Shown: positions 15,807-23,574 of the stretch, piece after piece
How the letters are laid out: every line of letters starts with the position of its first letter
Position numbering within the stretch: the first letter of the stretch is position 1
Source of the DNA: CAYWLI01 sp964519535
GTDB taxonomy: Bacteria; Desulfobacterota; B13-G15; RBG-16-54-18
Reading direction: 5' to 3'
Assembly (NCBI GenBank): GCA_964519535.1
Contig: CAZFIR010000150.1
Location: forward strand, 1 to 29,653
Length of the DNA stretch: 29,653 nucleotides
Translations under genes and position numbers: made by a program
Notes under the pieces: generated by a model
Told to the model about the DNA's origin: nothing
Seen by the model: only the letters and a program-made list of their open reading frames with translations
Databases searched by the model: none

Positions 15807-17275
15807 AGATTCCTCACTAATTGGAGCAAAAAAGACCTTCTACTTAATAAATCTACTAATCCATAAATAATCGCTGCAGAAATGATTGCTGAGGCCAGCA
15901 TATATATATTATCTATTTCAAAATATCGCCTAACAGTAAGTAAAAATAGCGCAATGACGACAGTAGAAAATCCAATTTTGGCAAGAGCGCGCCAGGGGAA
16001 TAGATAGGGAAGATATTTTCGCCCCATTAAAATAGTCCAGAATGCCAAGACACTATTTGACATACATGTCGCAATAGCAGCACCCAAAATCCCAATCTTC
16101 GGGATCATAATGATATTAAGAATAATGTTGACGATTAATGCTGCAGCTGAAATTTTTAGATTCAAAAGGGTTTTATTTGCGAGTAATATGCTAAGAACAT
16201 TGAGTTCATAGAACCCAAATATTCCTATCCCAACACCAAGCCAAAAGACAACTTGCCAGCTTGATATATATTCCGCAGTCGAGACTATTGTGATAATGGG
16301 AGTACTGAGAATAGTGACAATAGCAATAGCTGGAATGGTAAAGAATAAATAATATGCCATTGCTTTAGAAAGTATTTCTGCTGCGCCACCCTTATTACCT
16401 TCATTCCATAAATGAGCCATGTGCGGATAGAGCGTAAATCCTAAAATGCTATTGAAAAGTCCAATAAGCGCCGCTAAAGAGTAAGAAACTGCGTAAACGC
16501 TAACTTGGTTGATGTTAAGGATATGCAAAATGCAATAACGATCTACAAAATTATTAACCCAGATAAAAACGCTATAGGGTATAAGGGGAAGCGAAAAGAA
16601 CATTATTTCTTTCCACGGAATATTTCGGATGGCAATGTTGAAACCGACTTTTTTAAGGATATTTTTTATATATACAAAAGAACTCAATAGTAATTGTGCA
16701 ATTACTATAAAAATAATCGCATGAAATAGGTTGAGATGCAGCAAGAGAATCCCAATAGCTAATATCCCGATACGGCCTCCATTTTTGAGAAAATAATACA
16801 TTGAAAGTACCCGTATTTCTTTACGTGCAAGAAGAAAGGCGCTGGCCATATTAAATAGCACCTGGGCTGTTAAAAAAAAACCGAATAGATAAACAAAGTG
16901 AGAAAAACGATTATCCCCGAACATTATTCTGCTCACCGAGGGGGTAAAAACAAACGTAATCGCGACGAAGAAAAATGAATTAAAAACTACAATGCCAAGC
17001 ATCCCGTGAAAAATAGTGCTGGTTTCTTGATCATTCTGATTGCCAGCTAAAAACCGCACCATTGATGTATAGAAACCCACCAAAATAATGGGAGATAATA
17101 GCCCAGCAGTAATAATCATTTGGGTCCAAATCCCATAGATCTCCTGAGGTAAGGTTTTTGTGAGAAGCGGAATTATAAGAATACTGATAAATCTTTCGGC
17201 TATTATTGCCGTGCCATAGAAAAATGTGTCATGTTTTAAAGAAGATGTCCTTAATCTTTTAATTTGTATCCTCAC
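15803..17275 (-). CDS. wzx: Wzx-type oligosaccharide flippase (MOP superfamily)
   Basis: A 490-aa polytopic membrane protein, predicted to flip undecaprenyl-linked repeat units to the periplasm. The N-terminus is typical of Polysacc_synt proteins: TFFYGTAIIAERFISILIIP, followed by LTKTLPQEIYGIW. About 12-14 hydrophobic helices span the length, with short basic loops. A C-terminal helix pair ends at LVRNL. The start is GTG at 17273-17275, with AGAAGAGAG about 6 bases upstream. A TATAAT-like element (minus strand) lies at 17359-17364, so it may have its own promoter. The downstream GT4 gene overlaps by 4 bp. Flippase assignment is by topology and family look; the transported glycan is unknown. 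Confidence 0.88.
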   Translation of the reverse strand: MRIQIKRLRTSSLKHDTFFYGTAIIAERFISILIIPLLTKTLPQEIYGIWTQMIITAGLLSPIILVGFYTSMVRFLAGNQNDQETSTIFHGMLGIVVFNSFFFVAITFVFTPSVSRIMFGDNRFSHFVYLFGFFLTAQVLFNMASAFLLARKEIRVLSMYYFLKNGGRIGILAIGILLLHLNLFHAIIFIVIAQLLLSSFVYIKNILKKVGFNIAIRNIPWKEIMFFSLPLIPYSVFIWVNNFVDRYCILHILNINQVSVYAVSYSLAALIGLFNSILGFTLYPHMAHLWNEGNKGGAAEILSKAMAYYLFFTIPAIAIVTILSTPIITIVSTAEYISSWQVVFWLGVGIGIFGFYELNVLSILLANKTLLNLKISAAALIVNIILNIIMIPKIGILGAAIATCMSNSVLAFWTILMGRKYLPYLFPWRALAKIGFSTVVIALFLLTVRRYFEIDNIYMLASAIISAAIIYGLVDLLSRRSFLLQLVRNL

Positions 17276-17358
17276 GAATTCTCTCTTCTTTTTTTAATGT
17301 CGCGTTGTCTGTATCTAATATGCTGGCTTTTACGCGCAGTGTTACATAAAAAGAGGAA

Positions 17359-17364
17359 ATTATA
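17359..17364 (-). promoter_or_regulatory. Candidate -10 element upstream of the flippase gene
   Basis: TATAAT on the minus strand, 84 bp before the GTG of the flippase gene, within the 218-bp gap after the wbpD-like gene. No good -35 at standard spacing is visible, so support is limited to the perfect hexamer and the location. Confidence 0.25.
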
Positions 17365-17467
17365 AGGGAATAGCTGAAAAAGATTCGATTATCAATAGTT
17401 TCTTGATCATATCTTCAGTATTGACTGTTTCATTTTAAATAGACACTAAAAATTGCAATGCCTTTTT

Positions 17468-17497
17468 CTAAAAATATTAGACTGAGCTTATTTTTAG
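17468..17497. terminator. AT-rich hairpin at the end of the wbpD-like gene
   Basis: The arms CTAAAAATA and TATTTTTAG (9 bp each) with a 12-base loop overlap the stop codon of the wbpD-like gene. On the minus strand the distal arm ends in a short run, TATTTTTAG. The stem is weak because it is almost all A-T, so this is at best a leaky terminator between the wbpA-B-D genes and the flippase run. Confidence 0.3.
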
Positions 17498-18087
17498 GTA
17501 GTAGATACCTCCATCTCTTTCAATCTTCCTTTCGCCAAGCGATATCCCCTCTTACAATAATCACAATGGGCGGTTTCTTTTTTAAATCGCAAGGTAGTGC
17601 CGCACTGGCAGACCCACCCCATCTGGGCGGCAGGAATGCCTATGACCAAGGCATGGTCGGGAACGTCTTTGGTCACCACTGCCCCGGCACCGACCATAAC
17701 ATAACGTCCAATAGTGTTACCACAAATGATGGTGGCGTTGGCGCCTATGGTGGCACCCCTCTTGACGAGGGTCTGGCGAAACTCGTGTTTCCTCTCGATG
17801 AAGGCCCGGGGATTGTACACATTGGTAAAGACACACGACGGACCGCAGAACACCTCCTCTTCCAGGGTTACTGCTTTAAAGACAGAGACGTTATTCTGGA
17901 TCTTGCACCGGTCCCCGATAGTCACATCAGGACCTATCATCACGTTCTGCCCAATAATGCAATCTTCACCTATTGTGGATCCCCCCAGGATATGCGTGAA
18001 ATGCCATATCTTGGTGCCCGTTCCGATTCGGACATCTTTATCAATAAAGGCGCTTTCGTGAGCGAAAAAATCGCCAGACACTTTCAT
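17494..18087 (-). CDS. wbpD: WbpD-like UDP-2-acetamido-3-amino-2,3-dideoxyglucuronate N-acetyltransferase
   Basis: A 197-aa left-handed beta-helix acyltransferase. Hexapeptide repeats run from residue about 10 to 150 (VRIGTGTKIW, CIIGQNVMIG, ATIGANATIICG, MVGAGAVVTKDVP). FAHESAFIDKDVRIGTGTKI and the FTNVYNPRAFIERKHEF loop match the WbpD/WlbB group, which N-acetylates C3 of the UDP-3-amino sugar. After the helix there is a tail with CQC at 160-162 and CDYC at 175-178, a four-cysteine pattern that could bind zinc and is not part of the catalytic helix. The gene overlaps the wbpB-like gene by ATGA. It is the third step of the set encoded at 17.5-20.4 kb, the aminotransferase step being absent from this sub-cluster. 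Confidence 0.88.
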   Translation of the reverse strand: MKVSGDFFAHESAFIDKDVRIGTGTKIWHFTHILGGSTIGEDCIIGQNVMIGPDVTIGDRCKIQNNVSVFKAVTLEEEVFCGPSCVFTNVYNPRAFIERKHEFRQTLVKRGATIGANATIICGNTIGRYVMVGAGAVVTKDVPDHALVIGIPAAQMGWVCQCGTTLRFKKETAHCDYCKRGYRLAKGRLKEMEVSTT

Positions 18088-19079
18088 CCTGTGAAGTCTT
18101 TTTCTCTGGCCGACTCCAATGCCCTCTCGGCCTTTTCGAGAATCTTGAGTACCCTCAACCCCTCTTCTCCATCCGTCCGCGGCCTCCTCCTCTTACGGAT
18201 ACACTCCAAAAAGTGTTGTAACTCTTCCTTTAGAGGCTCTCTATGATCAACGTTCACCGGGCAGCAATCGGCCTTCTGGGCTACAGGGGTCTTTCCTTCT
18301 TTCCATTCTATCTTATGGGGATAGATGAAAAGTTTCTCCTCGCTCATGTCGTCGAAGACCGCCATCGCTTTGGAACCCACAACGATGAGCTTCTGCTCTT
18401 TAAAGGGGTGAAGCCAGCTCACGAAGATATGGGCTTTGACCTGATTGCTAAACTCCAGGGTCGTTAGCGTTACATCATACACACCATCGCTGAGGTAGTC
18501 TCCTCCAAAGGCAGTAACTCTAACCGGCTCCTCTTCCAAAAGTCCGAGGATTACCGAGATATCGTGAGGGGCAAAGCTCCAGAGGATATTCTCCTCGGTC
18601 CTGAGCCTGCCAATGTTCAACCTGTTGGAATAGAGATACTGTATCTTTCCTAGTTCTCCCCCTTTGATCAGATCCTGAAGTCTTATTACTGCAGGATGAT
18701 ATTGTAAGATATGGCCGACCATCAGTATCTTATCTCTTTTCTTGGCAAGCTCAACCAGTTCTTTTCCTTCTCGCATGGTCAAGGCCAAGGGTTTTTCCAC
18801 GAAGCAATCTTTATCCGCTTCCAGTGCAGCCTTTGTCAACTGATAATGTGTCCTCGCAGGGGTGGCAATGGCTACGGCCTTTATTTCTTTATCCTCTAGA
18901 ATCTCTTTAAAAGATGTTGTGACCATTATCGATTGATACTTCTGTCGATATCCATCCAGGAGGGTCTGGTCTGTATCACAGAGGGTATGTAAGATACCTA
19001 GCTCGTGCAGATTCCTCAGGATGTTCTTGCCCCAGTAGCCTGCACCGACTAATCCTACGAAGGGCTTCATGCCTTCCAT
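18084..19079 (-). CDS. wbpB: WbpB-like Gfo/Idh/MocA UDP-GlcNAcA 3-dehydrogenase
   Basis: A 331-aa NAD-dependent oxidoreductase, predicted to oxidise C3 of UDP-N-acetylglucosaminuronate. The Rossmann motif VGLVGAGYWGKNI sits at 8-20, the conserved EKPLAL at 95-100, and FAPHDISVIL (169-178) in the sugar-binding domain. The NRLNIGRLRTEENILW segment is typical of the WbpB/WlbA type. The listed ATG overlaps the wbpA-like gene by 13 bp; a second ATG at 19068-19070 (MKPFVG) is an alternative start. The wbpD-like gene follows with a 4-bp overlap. Known WbpB enzymes recycle NADH using 2-oxoglutarate and work together with the aminotransferase WbpE, which is not adjacent here. Confidence 0.88.
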   Translation of the reverse strand: MEGMKPFVGLVGAGYWGKNILRNLHELGILHTLCDTDQTLLDGYRQKYQSIMVTTSFKEILEDKEIKAVAIATPARTHYQLTKAALEADKDCFVEKPLALTMREGKELVELAKKRDKILMVGHILQYHPAVIRLQDLIKGGELGKIQYLYSNRLNIGRLRTEENILWSFAPHDISVILGLLEEEPVRVTAFGGDYLSDGVYDVTLTTLEFSNQVKAHIFVSWLHPFKEQKLIVVGSKAMAVFDDMSEEKLFIYPHKIEWKEGKTPVAQKADCCPVNVDHREPLKEELQHFLECIRKRRRPRTDGEEGLRVLKILEKAERALESAREKDFTG

Positions 19080-20377
19080 ACCTTACCTTCCCTCTGCCCC
19101 TTGAGGCCAAGGGCATTGTGAGTGTCGATGATGATATGTGTCTTTTCACGTATTAAATTGTAGTCATAGCAGGAGTGATTGGTCGTGATGATCACGACAT
19201 CGTAGGACTCCAGATTTGAGGGGGTAAGCTCCACCGATCTTTTCTTGAATTGATATCTCCTCGTGGCTGGCAACTCTGGTATATAGGGATCATTGTAGTC
19301 TACCTTGGCACCCTCAGTCATGAGGAGCTCCATAATCTTCAGCGCAGGGCTCTCTCTGAGGTCATCAACATCAGGCTTGTAAGCCACCCCGAGAAGCAGG
19401 ATCTTTGATCCCTTGAGGGATCTGTTATCATCGTTCAAGGCCCTCGCGGTCTTTTGCACTACATAAGAGGGCATATACGCATTTATCTCTCCAGCCAACT
19501 CAATAAATTGCGTATGTACTTCACTCTCTTTCGCCTTCCACGTGAGGTAAAAGGGATCGATGGGGATACAGTGGCCTCCCAATCCAGGACCCGGATAGAA
19601 AGGCTGAAAGCCAAAAGGTTTGGTCTTCGAGGCCTCAATAACCTCCCAAATGTCAATCCCCATGCGGTCAAAAACCACCTTCAGTTCATTGACTAACGCT
19701 ATGTTCACAGATCGATAGATGTTCTCGAGGAGCTTGGTAGACTCTGCCACCCGCGTGGAAGATACCGGCACCGTTTGCTCTATAATTTGATCATAGAGGA
19801 CTTTAATCACGTCGAGACACGATTCGGTTACTCCGCTGACCACCTTCGGTATCTTCGCAGTAGGAAACTGACTGTTGCCGGGATCTTCCCTTTCGGGAGA
19901 GTAACCTAAATAGAAGTCTTTTCCCACCGTGAGACCTGTTTTTGCCAAAATGGGGAGTATCTCCTCTTCCGTGGTTCCTGGATAGGTGGTGCTTTCAAGC
20001 ACGATAAGTTGTCCCGCGCGGAGTGTGGCCGCTATGGCATCGGTGGTGCTTAAGATATACGAAAGATCGGGCTCGTGGTGCTTACCCAAGGGGGTGGGGA
20101 CACAGATCAGTATGGCATCCGCCTCTCTCAGGCGGGCAAAGTCACCGGTGGCTTCTAATGCGCCACGACGTGCAAACTGATCGATGAATTCGGAAGGTAT
20201 ATGATGTATATAGCTTTGACCTTTATTAATAGCAGCAATCTTCTCTGCATCATTGTCAAAACCGAGTACACGAAAATTATTAACTAAAAATTCACGGACC
20301 AAGGGCAGGCCTACATAGCCCAGCCCAACAATACCTATCACCGCCTTTCTTTGGGTTATCCTGTTTTTTAAATTCAT
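19067..20377 (-). CDS. wbpA: WbpA-like UDP-N-acetyl-D-glucosamine 6-dehydrogenase
   Basis: A 436-aa nucleotide-sugar dehydrogenase of the UDP-Glc/GlcNAc 6-dehydrogenase family. It oxidises C6 of UDP-GlcNAc to the uronate in two NAD-dependent steps. IGIVGLGYVGLPL (14-26) is the NAD site. ICVPTPLGKHHEPD (91-104) and the AESTKLLENIYRSVNIALVN central helix (211-230) follow. PGPGLGGHCIPIDPFYL (262-278) places the catalytic Cys at 270, and LLGVAYKPDVDDLRESPA marks the C-terminal domain. The start ATG is followed closely by the wbpB-like and wbpD-like genes in one transcription unit. A candidate promoter lies 35-64 bp upstream. The WbpA rather than UDP-glucose branch is inferred mainly from the company of wbpB and wbpD. 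Confidence 0.92.
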   Translation of the reverse strand: MNLKNRITQRKAVIGIVGLGYVGLPLVREFLVNNFRVLGFDNDAEKIAAINKGQSYIHHIPSEFIDQFARRGALEATGDFARLREADAILICVPTPLGKHHEPDLSYILSTTDAIAATLRAGQLIVLESTTYPGTTEEEILPILAKTGLTVGKDFYLGYSPEREDPGNSQFPTAKIPKVVSGVTESCLDVIKVLYDQIIEQTVPVSSTRVAESTKLLENIYRSVNIALVNELKVVFDRMGIDIWEVIEASKTKPFGFQPFYPGPGLGGHCIPIDPFYLTWKAKESEVHTQFIELAGEINAYMPSYVVQKTARALNDDNRSLKGSKILLLGVAYKPDVDDLRESPALKIMELLMTEGAKVDYNDPYIPELPATRRYQFKKRSVELTPSNLESYDVVIITTNHSCYDYNLIREKTHIIIDTHNALGLKGQREGKVWKA

Positions 20378-20411
20378 AACTTATTCTTCAGTGGTTATGC
20401 TAAAATTTCAC

Positions 20412-20441
20412 TTTATATTTAACAACTAGGAGTTCATACAA
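20412..20441 (-). promoter_or_regulatory. Candidate promoter of the polysaccharide locus (upstream of wbpA-like gene)
   Basis: On the minus strand TTGTAT and TATAAA are separated by 18 bp, 35 bp before the ATG of the wbpA-like gene. The -10 matches 5 of 6 sigma-70 consensus bases; the -35 matches 3 of 6. The 181-bp gap also holds a short AATGAC/GTCATT inverted repeat after the cysteine desulfurase gene. Confidence 0.35.
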
Positions 20442-20558
20442 TAACTGCGCAGAATTGTTTCGTCGAACCTTTTTATTGGCACGGTTATCAGATGACTGCA
20501 GAATTAAATCCCGTCTTTATTATAATGACCTGCACGTCATTTGAAGAAGTATAAGGGA

Positions 20559-21734
20559 CTAACCGGTGGCCCTTTTCTCCTCAGACCATAAGGGAGAGAG
20601 TTCACGAAGGCGTTGGATGATGGAGGGGATTTTCTCTAGGATGTAATCGATCTCTTCCTTGGTGTTATATCTGCCGAGGGAAAAGCGGATGGTGCCGTGG
20701 ATGGCCGTTTGTGGGACTCCCATAGCCACCAGGACATGGGAGGGCTTTGGATCAGAGGAGGCGCAGGCAGAACCGGCAGAGGCGGCGATCCCCTCCTCAC
20801 TCAGCAGCAACAAGATGGCCTCACCCTCTACTGCCTCGAAACTCATATTGGTCGTGTTGGAAAGTCTCCTCGATTGCCCCCCGTTGACCAAGCAACTGGG
20901 GACCCTCTCCAGAATTCCCCTTTCAAGCTTATCCCGGAGGATCTGTAGCCTCCGCTGCTCTTCGGCCATTGCCTCCTTGGCCAGCGCACAAGCCTTGCCC
21001 AGACCGATGATGGAGGGGACATTCTCCGTACCTGCCCTGCGTCCACCCTCTTGATGACCACCGATGAAAAATGGGACGAATGGGGTTCGCCGTCTAATAT
21101 AAAGGGCCCCAATTCCTTTTGGGGCATGGAGCTTATGCCCGGAGAGGGAAAGGAGCTCAACGGGGGTAGACCGCAGGTCCAGGGGGATCTTTCCCACAGC
21201 CTGCACCGCATCGCAGTGAAACACTGCACCCTTTTCCTTGATGATCTGTGTTATCTCTTCGAGGGGAAAGACAACCCCGGTCTCGTTGTTGGCGTACATG
21301 ATGCTGACGAGAGCGGTATCACGGGTGATGGCTTCCTGGAGCTCATCCAGATCGATCATGCCCGTATGATCCACAGACAGATAGGTCACCGTATACCCCT
21401 TCCCCTCCAGATGTCTGCAGAGGTTCAACACAGCAGGATGCTCCACCGTCGTGGTCACCACATGCCTCTTTTCGGGATAGGAAGCGAGGGTGCCGAGGAT
21501 GGCTGCGTTGTCGCTCTCGGTGCCACAGCTGGTGAATACGATCTCATCCGGATGGGTGCCTAGAAGGTCAGCCACCCATTCCCGGGCCTCCCAGACCTTT
21601 TCTCCCACCTGGCCGCCGAAGCGATGTAAACTGGACGGATTGCCGTAGAGATCGCAGAAATAGGGGAGCATCTCCTCCAAGACCTCGGGTGCCACACGGG
21701 TGGTGGCATTGTTGTCGACGTATACCTCCCTCAT
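20559..21734 (-). CDS. Cysteine desulfurase (NifS-like, class V aminotransferase)
   Basis: A 391-aa PLP enzyme that takes sulfur from L-cysteine to give alanine and a protein persulfide, feeding Fe-S clusters or tRNA thiolation. YVDNNATTRV opens the protein. His99 in TTVEHPAV stacks on PLP, and Lys201 in LSLSGHKLHAPKGIGALY is the Schiff-base lysine. Cys324 in SAGSACASSDPKPSHVL is the catalytic cysteine, on a NifS/IscS-type loop. The length and SGHKxxxPKG pattern favour the NifS/IscS group over SufS. The start ATG overlaps the rpsA stop (21731-21734), so it is probably translated with ribosomal protein S1. No scaffold (IscU/NifU) or MnmA gene is visible next to it. The exact sulfur acceptor is unknown. 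Confidence 0.93.
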   Translation of the reverse strand: MREVYVDNNATTRVAPEVLEEMLPYFCDLYGNPSSLHRFGGQVGEKVWEAREWVADLLGTHPDEIVFTSCGTESDNAAILGTLASYPEKRHVVTTTVEHPAVLNLCRHLEGKGYTVTYLSVDHTGMIDLDELQEAITRDTALVSIMYANNETGVVFPLEEITQIIKEKGAVFHCDAVQAVGKIPLDLRSTPVELLSLSGHKLHAPKGIGALYIRRRTPFVPFFIGGHQEGGRRAGTENVPSIIGLGKACALAKEAMAEEQRRLQILRDKLERGILERVPSCLVNGGQSRRLSNTTNMSFEAVEGEAILLLLSEEGIAASAGSACASSDPKPSHVLVAMGVPQTAIHGTIRFSLGRYNTKEEIDYILEKIPSIIQRLRELSPLWSEEKRATG

Positions 21735-23518
21735 TCCCCCTCACCCTCTGGTTCCTCTTCAGAATGATTCTTCTGCATCTCCTCCTGGATCATGTCCCCG
21801 AGGTTCAGGGTCATTTCTTCCTCGGCTCCCATGTATTTTTTTATCTCCTCTTTTTCTTTCTTGTGCATCAATCCCTTAATGCTCAAACCGATTTTTCGCT
21901 CTTTCGGGTCGATATTGAGGATGAGAACGGTGACCGTATCATCCACCTTTAAGACCTCGGATGGATGCCCCACTTTTTGTTCTCCCGTGCCGAGTTCAGA
22001 TATATGGATCAAACCTTCCAGTTCTTTTTCTAGTTCAACAAAGGCCCCGAAATCGGTGAGACTCGTGACCTTGCCAGTGACTACCTGCCCCACCGCATAG
22101 TTTTGGGGAACTGTTTCCCATGGATCTGACCGGAGCTGTTTGATCCCCAAGGAAAACCGCTCGTTTTCCTTGTCTATCTTGAGTACGATGGCCTCAACCT
22201 CTTGGCCCTTTTTATAGATATCGGCGGGGTGCCTAATCTTCTTGGTCCAGGAAATCTCCGAGACATGCACCAGCCCATCAATTCCCTCATCGATCCCGAT
22301 GAAAATACCGAAATCGGTCACCGTCTTGACTTGGCCCACGATCTTGGTCCCCACAGGATACTTCTCCTCGATGATATCCCAGGGATTCGGCTCAACCTGT
22401 TTCATCCCGAGGGAGATCCGCTTTTTCTCCAGATCGACATTCAGTACCACCGCCTCCACGATATCACCGATATGGACATATTTGGAGGGGTGCTTAATCT
22501 TCTTTGTCCAGGACATCTCCGAGACATGTACCAAACCCTCGACGCCCTCCTCCAGTTCTACGAAGACACCATAGTCTGTGATACTTACGGCCTTTCCCCT
22601 TACCCGCGAACCGACAAGGTATTTCTCCTCTACCATAGTCCACGGATCCGGGGTCAGCTGTTTGAGGCCCAAGGAGACTCTATCGGAATCCTCATCAAAG
22701 TTAATCACCTTGACGGTAAGCTGATCCCCAATGGAAAAGCGCTTAGAGGGATGTCCCACGCGCCCCCACGAGATATCAGTGATATGCAATAGCCCATCCA
22801 CGCCCCCCAAATCGATAAAGACCCCATAGTCAGTGATGTTCTTGACGGTACCCTCCACCACAGCCTCCACAGAAAGATTTTTCAAGGTTTCTTTTTTCAA
22901 GATATCCCGTTCTTCTTCGAGGATAGCCCGGCGAGACAGCACGATGTTTCCCCGTCCGCGGTTGAATTTGAGGATCTTAAACGTGAAGCTCTTGCCTATG
23001 AACTTGTCTAAATCTCGTACAGGATGAAGATCGACCTGGGAGCCGGGCAAAAAGGCGGTAACGCCAATGTCCACGGTCAAACCACCTCTGACCCGGGAAA
23101 CGACGACCCCCTCAATTATGCCATCCCCTTGCTGGCTCGCTCGGCTGATTTCATCCCATACTTTCATTTTGTCGGCTTTATCTTTGGAGAGGATAATGAT
23201 CCCCTCATCATCCTCTCTGCGTTCCAGATAGACATCTACCTCGTCCCCTGCTTCCACCTCTGGCTTATCATCACGAGCGATAAACTCAGATACAGGCACT
23301 TGCCCTTCAGATTTATACCCCACATCGATGGTCACAAACTCTTTGCCTACTTCTACCACCTTTCCTTTGACAATCTCCCCCTCTGCTAACTCACGGAAGC
23401 TTTTTTCGTAAAATTCATCCAAATCCTTTTTTTTCTCCTTCTCATCTCGCTGTTCGTTGTTTATTTTCTTTTTTTCCTCCATTAACCCTATACCCCCTCC
23501 GCTGTTTTCCTCAGACAT
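21731..23518 (-). CDS. rpsA: 30S ribosomal protein S1
   Basis: A 595-aa protein with six S1 (OB-fold) RNA-binding domains at about residues 46-115, 130-200, 215-287, 300-372, 387-460 and 474-548. Domains 3-6 are closely related; domains 4 and 5 share SEMSWTKKIKHPS and SEISWTKKIRHPA. An acidic C-terminal tail and a charged, low-complexity N-terminal stretch (EEKKKINNEQRDEKEKKK) extend it beyond the E. coli length of 557. ATG at 23518 has no clear ribosome site; a second in-frame ATG at 23480-23482 (codon 13) has GGAGGGGG about 10 bases upstream and could be the real start. It follows cmk by 56 bp and overlaps the cysteine desulfurase gene by 4 bp. S1 binds mRNA for translation initiation. Confidence 0.96.
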   Translation of the reverse strand: MSEENSGGGIGLMEEKKKINNEQRDEKEKKKDLDEFYEKSFRELAEGEIVKGKVVEVGKEFVTIDVGYKSEGQVPVSEFIARDDKPEVEAGDEVDVYLERREDDEGIIILSKDKADKMKVWDEISRASQQGDGIIEGVVVSRVRGGLTVDIGVTAFLPGSQVDLHPVRDLDKFIGKSFTFKILKFNRGRGNIVLSRRAILEEERDILKKETLKNLSVEAVVEGTVKNITDYGVFIDLGGVDGLLHITDISWGRVGHPSKRFSIGDQLTVKVINFDEDSDRVSLGLKQLTPDPWTMVEEKYLVGSRVRGKAVSITDYGVFVELEEGVEGLVHVSEMSWTKKIKHPSKYVHIGDIVEAVVLNVDLEKKRISLGMKQVEPNPWDIIEEKYPVGTKIVGQVKTVTDFGIFIGIDEGIDGLVHVSEISWTKKIRHPADIYKKGQEVEAIVLKIDKENERFSLGIKQLRSDPWETVPQNYAVGQVVTGKVTSLTDFGAFVELEKELEGLIHISELGTGEQKVGHPSEVLKVDDTVTVLILNIDPKERKIGLSIKGLMHKKEKEEIKKYMGAEEEMTLNLGDMIQEEMQKNHSEEEPEGEGE

Positions 23519-23574
23519 CCTAAAACCACTCTATATACCATAAAAAAGGAGAAAAACCAAAAAAATTATGGCAT

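Noticed and set aside
17458..18246. Long plus-strand open frame (262 codons) opposite the wbpD-like and wbpB-like genes
   Set aside because: Fully antisense to two well-supported genes; its translation shows no domain and is rich in residues expected from a complementary frame.
22100..22800. Repeated DNA blocks within rpsA
   Set aside because: Explained by the tandem S1 domains 3-6, particularly the near-identical domains 4 and 5; not a separate repeat element.
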